The notes beneath the pieces were generated by a model. That model made no database searches. It was not told the DNA's origin and saw only the letters and a list, made by a program, of their open reading frames with translations. 40,598 nt of DNA from an uncultured Verrucomicrobiales bacterium (GTDB lineage Bacteria > Verrucomicrobiota > Verrucomicrobiia > Verrucomicrobiales > Akkermansiaceae). Positions 37,228 to 40,598 of this stretch are shown here, piece by piece. The DNA is taken from contig CALCWC010000145.1 in NCBI GenBank assembly GCA_937905985.1, positions 1 through 40,598 on the forward strand, read 5' to 3'. The position numbers and the translations under genes are program-made. Position 1 is the stretch's first letter; every line of letters starts with the position of its first letter.

Positions 37228-38010
37228 ATGGCAGAGATACATCCCACGGCAATCATTGATCCCAGCGCAGAGCTGGCAGAGGACGTGAAAGTGGGGCCCT
37301 ACTGCGTGGTGGGGCCGCATGTGCGCCTGGGGCGCGGGTGCGTCCTGCACAGCCATGTGGTGCTGGGCGGGCCTTCCACCTTTGGCGAGGGCAATGTGTT
37401 CTACCCGTTCGCCGTTATCGGCCTGCAGTCTCAAGACCTCAAGTACAAGGGGGAACCCACCTATCTGGAAGTGGGCGACCACAACACCTTCCGCGAGAAC
37501 TGCAACATCAACCGTTCCACCACTCCGGAGACCAAGACCATCATCGGTTCCCACAACAATTTCCTCATTAACAGCCACTGCGGCCACGAGTGCGTGGTGG
37601 GCGACCACTGCATCGTCTCCGGCTATGCGGGAATCGCCGGGCATTGCCAGATTGGCGACTGGGCGATCGTGAGCGGGTTTGCCGCGCTGCACCAGTTTGT
37701 GCGCGTGGGTGCGCACGCCATGGTGGGCGGCTGCGCCCGCGTGCCCATGGATGTGCCGCCCTACACCATCATCGAGGGCTCGCCCGCCGTGGTGCGCGCC
37801 ATCAACACCATCGGCCTCCAGCGCCGAGGGTTCTCGGATGAGGACATCCGCGCCCTCAAGTTCGCCTACAAGAAACTCTTCCTCAACAAGGGCGGCAACC
37901 TGCAGGCGGAGTTGGCCGTTGTCAACGCCGACGAACAGTACGGCAACAATCCCCACGTCCGCCATCTGGTGGACTTCCTCCAATCATCGGAACGCGGCTT
38001 CATACACTGA
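37228..38010 (+). CDS. lpxA: Acyl-ACP:UDP-N-acetylglucosamine O-acyltransferase (LpxA)
   Basis: First enzyme of lipid A synthesis, transferring a 3-hydroxyacyl chain to UDP-GlcNAc. 260 residues, normal length. The N-terminal left-handed beta helix shows hexapeptide repeats (IHPTAI, VGPYCV, IGSHNN, VGDHCI, IGDWAI) and the catalytic His lies in NFLINSHCGHECVVG; EGSPAVVRAINTIGLQRRGFS is the family's turn to the C-terminal helices (LKFAYKKLF). The start at 37228 is set by the promoter 6 nt upstream. Overlaps the next gene by one base (TGATG). lpxD, lpxB and fabZ are not nearby. Confidence 0.95.
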   Translation: MAEIHPTAIIDPSAELAEDVKVGPYCVVGPHVRLGRGCVLHSHVVLGGPSTFGEGNVFYPFAVIGLQSQDLKYKGEPTYLEVGDHNTFRENCNINRSTTPETKTIIGSHNNFLINSHCGHECVVGDHCIVSGYAGIAGHCQIGDWAIVSGFAALHQFVRVGAHAMVGGCARVPMDVPPYTIIEGSPAVVRAINTIGLQRRGFSDEDIRALKFAYKKLFLNKGGNLQAELAVVNADEQYGNNPHVRHLVDFLQSSERGFIH

Positions 38011-38672
38011 TGAAACGCCATCTGGTCTTTGATTTGGACGGCACGCTGGTGCACTCCCTGCCGGGTATCGCGCAGGCGCTCAACCGTTCCTTGGAGCAAC
38101 TCGGCCTGCCCACCCATCCCCAGCATGCGGTGCGTCTCATGATTGGCCGCGGTGCCGCCAACCTCTGCGCCTCCGCCATCGGGTACGCCGATGCCGCAGA
38201 GGCCCCCGCCGACCAGCTGGATGCCGTGCACAACGGCTTCCGCCGGGAGTACCCGAACTGCTGGCAGGGCGACATGACCCGCGTGTACCCCGGCATCTCC
38301 ATCATGCTGCACCGCCTGGCTGCGGAAGGCGTGAAGATGGCCGTCCTCTCCAACAAGCCGCATGATGTCACCCTGCCCATGGTGCAAACTCTTTTCCCCA
38401 CCATCCCGTTCAGCCCCATCCAGGGCTTCACGGGAGAGTTCCCCCGCAAACCGGACCCCGCCGCGCTCCATCACATCGCAAGCCTGTGGGGTGTTACCGT
38501 TGCGGACCTCACCCTGGTGGGAGATTCCATGTACGACGCTCGCACCGCGCGCAATGCCGCGTGCCCGTGCATGCTGGTGGCCTGGGGCTATTCCAAGGTG
38601 CGCGACCTCGTGGAGAGCGAGCTGCCCGTGTACGGCTCCGTGGAGGCCCTGGAGCAGGCCCTGCTGGATTGA
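38010..38672 (+). CDS. HAD phosphatase, phosphoglycolate phosphatase-like (Gph)
   Basis: 220-residue HAD hydrolase: motif I LVFDLDGTLVHSLPGIA, motif II AVLSNKPH, motif III lysine in FPRKPDP and motif IV LVGDSMYDARTARNA. The pattern matches phosphoglycolate phosphatases of the Gph type, which remove 2-phosphoglycolate formed in DNA repair or oxygenation, but related phosphatases are hard to tell apart. The ATG shares a base with the lpxA stop, so the two are translationally coupled. Confidence 0.85.
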   Translation: MKRHLVFDLDGTLVHSLPGIAQALNRSLEQLGLPTHPQHAVRLMIGRGAANLCASAIGYADAAEAPADQLDAVHNGFRREYPNCWQGDMTRVYPGISIMLHRLAAEGVKMAVLSNKPHDVTLPMVQTLFPTIPFSPIQGFTGEFPRKPDPAALHHIASLWGVTVADLTLVGDSMYDARTARNAACPCMLVAWGYSKVRDLVESELPVYGSVEALEQALLD

Positions 38673-38704
38673 GCCGCGCCCGTCTAATTGTTAGATGATT
38701 CTCA

Positions 38705-38734
38705 TTGACAGCGCGCATACCCTGGGGGTAGATT
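38705..38734 (+). promoter_or_regulatory. Leaderless promoter of gene 38741
   Basis: TTGACA (38705-38710), 18-nt spacer, TAGATT (38729-38734), 6 nt to the ATG. Confidence 0.8.
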
Positions 38735-38740
38735 GAACGC

Positions 38741-39373
38741 ATGGAGAGTGGCAGGAGAGTGCGGCTGTACGTGTCCCACGTGTGTTTCCGCAACATGGGG
38801 AGGCAGGACCTGCTGTTCAATTTTATGGGTGGCCGAAGGAAAGAGAACTACGGTGCCTATGTGTTGTGCTGCGCCTTCGCGGATACCAGCGCCACATACC
38901 GCAGCCTTGTGGAAAACCTGGCGGACACGCTGCAGACGGGTATCGTGGAGATGAGCGACCTCGCGGAGGGAGACCCCGCCATGCTCCAATCCATGAAACA
39001 CGTGAACGGCGTGTACACGGACGGCAACGTGTTCTCCTTCTCCGATGCCCCGGCTGAGGAAAAGCCCTACCGCAAGCCGGGGAAGGAGCCGAGCTGGCGC
39101 ATTGCCTACGTCAAGTTCCAGGACGGCATGGCGCGCCACTACTACGCACAGGTGGGCTCGGCGGACCTGTTCCGCACGCTGCTGCGGTTGTTCGCGGCTC
39201 GCTACGGCAAGCCCATTGAGGATATCGTCTCCATCCGAGAGGTGTACAAGCCGGATATTTTTCACCGCCTCCTGATGCGCTTGTTCGGTGCCAAGCCGGG
39301 CCACATGCTCACCCTCCGCATGATGCATGAACTCAAACACGCCTATCAGGATATGGGCCTCTACCGCTTCTAA
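38741..39373 (+). CDS. Unrecognised 210-residue protein, cotranscribed with folP
   Basis: Soluble 210-residue protein with no motif I know. The N-terminal part is beta-like (RRVRLYVSHVCF), the middle has a low-similarity region (GVYTDGNVFSFSDAP), and the C-terminal part is helical and basic (ADLFRTLLRLFAARYG; FHRLLMRLFGAKPGH). There is no signal peptide or TM. The start is fixed by a leaderless promoter. folP starts 6 nt after its stop with no promoter of its own, so this gene is the head of a two-gene operon with folate synthesis; a functional link is inference. Confidence 0.75.
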   Translation: MESGRRVRLYVSHVCFRNMGRQDLLFNFMGGRRKENYGAYVLCCAFADTSATYRSLVENLADTLQTGIVEMSDLAEGDPAMLQSMKHVNGVYTDGNVFSFSDAPAEEKPYRKPGKEPSWRIAYVKFQDGMARHYYAQVGSADLFRTLLRLFAARYGKPIEDIVSIREVYKPDIFHRLLMRLFGAKPGHMLTLRMMHELKHAYQDMGLYRF

Positions 39374-39379
39374 CACCTT

Positions 39380-40195
39380 ATGGCGCGCATTTGGCAGATG
39401 GGCGGCAAGCCCTGGGAACTCCCGCAGCGCGGTGCCCTCATGGGTATCCTTAACGTCACCCCGGATTCCTTCTCCGACGGCGGCGCCCACGCCGCCCCCG
39501 CCGCAGCGCTTGCCCACGCCGTGGCTCTGGCGGAGCAGGGGGCCGATGTCATCGACGTGGGCGGCGAGTCCACGCGCCCCGGCGCGCAGGAGGTGCCGCC
39601 CGCTGAGGAAGCCGCGCGCGTGCTGCCCGTGCTGCGCGCCATCCGCCGAGAGCTGCCCCACATCCGCCTGTCCATCGACACCCGCCATGCGGAGGTGGCC
39701 CGCGCCGCGCTGGATGCAGGCGCGGACATTGTGAACGACATCACCGGCCTGCGAGCCCCCGGCATGTTGGAGCTTTGCGCGCAGGCTGGCTGCGGAATCG
39801 TCCTCATGCACATGCAGGGCAACCCCGCCACCATGCAGGACAACCCGCAGTACGCCGACGTGGTGGCACAGGTGCGCGCTTTCTTTGAAGAGCGCGTGCA
39901 AGCCGCAGAACAGGCTGGAATCGACCCGCAACGAATCTGCCTGGATCCCGGTTTCGGCTTCGGCAAGACCACCGCCCACAACATGGCGCTGCTGGAGCAT
40001 CTGGAGGACCTGCGCGTCCGCAACCTGCCGCTCATGAGCGCCCTCTCCCGCAAACGATTTTTGAAAGAATATTTCGGCAATCCAGCCGACCCCCAATCCA
40101 CAGTGGCCGCCAGCCTGATAGCCGCCGCCCACGGCGCAGACCTCCACCGCGTGCATGATGTTCAGGCACTCTGGCAGGCTATGCATCGCGCGTGA
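39380..40195 (+). CDS. folP: Dihydropteroate synthase (FolP)
   Basis: Condenses 4-aminobenzoate with dihydropterin pyrophosphate in folate synthesis; the sulphonamide target. 271 residues, normal length. Signatures: MGILNVTPDSFSDGG (pterin/pyrophosphate loop 1), DVGGESTRPGA (loop 2), LSIDTRHAEVA, NDITGL and CLDPGFGFGKT, then PLMSALSRKRFL. Start: ATG 6 nt after the stop of the preceding gene, behind ACACCTT and without Shine-Dalgarno; expression probably comes from the upstream leaderless promoter. The tandem repeats begin 52 nt after its stop. Confidence 0.95.
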   Translation: MARIWQMGGKPWELPQRGALMGILNVTPDSFSDGGAHAAPAAALAHAVALAEQGADVIDVGGESTRPGAQEVPPAEEAARVLPVLRAIRRELPHIRLSIDTRHAEVARAALDAGADIVNDITGLRAPGMLELCAQAGCGIVLMHMQGNPATMQDNPQYADVVAQVRAFFEERVQAAEQAGIDPQRICLDPGFGFGKTTAHNMALLEHLEDLRVRNLPLMSALSRKRFLKEYFGNPADPQSTVAASLIAAAHGADLHRVHDVQALWQAMHRA

Positions 40196-40246
40196 CCTAT
40201 CCCGCGTGTGCCCGCTTTCTTCAACCTCGTTCTCTCTGCAACGTCA

Positions 40247-40598
40247 TGTGTGTACACACAAGGTCAGAAGCCGTTGAGCAGCAAAGAAGTGCGGTGCTTG
40301 AAGCGGAATGTGTGTACACACAAGGCCAGAAGCCGTTGAGCAGCAAAGAAATGCGGCGCTTGAAGCGGAATGTGTGTACACACATGGCCAGAAGCCGTTG
40401 AGCAGCAAAGAAATGCGGTGCTTGAAGCGGAATGTGTGTACACACATGGCCAGAAGCCGTTGAGCAGCAAAGAAATGCGGTGCTTGAAGCGGAATGTGTG
40501 TACACACATGGCCAGAAGCCGTTGAGCAGCAAAGAAATGCGGTGCTTGAAGCGGAATGTGTGTACACACATGGCCAGAAGCCGTTGAGCAGCAAAGAA
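40247..40598. repeat. 62-bp tandem repeat array with 14-16-bp palindromes
   Basis: Palindromes TGTGTGTACACACA start at 40247, 40309, 40371, 40433, 40495 and 40557, exactly 62 bp apart; the array runs off the window. Copies 3 onward are the same as far as visible, with the palindrome extended to 16 bp, while copies 1 and 2 differ at a few positions, as expected at the older edge of an expanding array. The unit also holds an imperfect hairpin (AGCA...TGCT). No variable spacers, so not CRISPR. The minus strand has no stop in any frame across the array. Confidence 0.95.

Noticed and set aside
40221..40594. Repeat-rich protein genes on the minus strand
   Set aside because: Three frames are open only because one stop-free unit of 62 bp is repeated; no start, promoter or signal is visible inside the window. 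Kept only as a possibility in findings.
40247..40598. CRISPR array
   Set aside because: The 62-bp units are repeated in full without unique spacers; the palindrome and linker are both constant.

Overview
The window looks like a chromosomal stretch, possibly one whole assembly contig, of a GC-rich Gram-negative bacterium. It carries envelope genes (lpxA, lnt, an LptF/LptG permease, a YafK-like L,D-transpeptidase), a menaquinone gene (menA), the C5 haem route (hemA next to a cobA-hemD fusion) and a secreted GH29 alpha-L-fucosidase. Starts almost without Shine-Dalgarno sequences, many leaderless promoters and several secreted proteins I do not recognise suggest Verrucomicrobiota, perhaps a mucosal Akkermansia-like lineage. 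That placement is an inference; there is no rRNA or marker search here.

Layout. 1-108 is a 22-bp tandem repeat. 181-2407 (minus) is an operon pyrC - DUF3820 - menA. 2505-6145 (plus) holds a lipoprotein polysaccharide deacetylase, then cobA-hemD and hemA, followed by an unrecognised one-TM protein (6242-6787). 6868-11437 (minus) is aguB-hrpA. 11542-14353 (plus) is a phosphoesterase, an LptF/G permease and a HAD phosphatase. 14354-14655 is an intergenic region with a candidate small RNA on the minus strand and two tandem palindromes, leading into an AAA/DUF4143 ATPase (14656-15960), the only gene with a strong Shine-Dalgarno. 16035-18218 is a fucosidase-pseudokinase pair. 18219-18753 is a decayed-looking spacer. 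18754-22283 holds two tandem CAP-domain paralogues and a lipoprotein.

22374-25427 (minus) has two paralogous secreted thioredoxins with a hipBA module between them; 25506-27855 (minus) has an L,D-transpeptidase and a polytopic membrane protein. 28004-28541 is a YefM-YoeB type toxin-antitoxin pair. 28552-29502 (minus) is a ROK sugar kinase, divergent from a four-haem-motif cytochrome c peroxidase relative (29654-31228), which is followed by an MBL hydrolase and a small secreted protein. 32471-35001 (minus) is a membrane protein plus lnt; divergently, 35104-35890 holds a ferredoxin and a DciA-like protein. 35896-36879 (minus) is a tyrosine recombinase with a repeat-rich AT-rich upstream region. 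37228-40195 (plus) holds lpxA, a Gph-like phosphatase, an unknown gene and folP. 40247-40598 is a 62-bp tandem repeat running off the window.

Two expression rules recur. Promoters of the form TTGNNN-17-TANNNT commonly sit exactly 6 nt before the ATG, implying leaderless mRNAs. Several starts inside operons are preceded by a pyrimidine tract right after the upstream stop codon, not by a Shine-Dalgarno. The most unusual items are the candidate small RNA at 14391-14471, the leaderless promoter architecture, the lone Shine-Dalgarno-bearing ATPase with its palindromes, the pseudokinase beside the fucosidase, and the two hairpin or palindrome arrays that bound the window.
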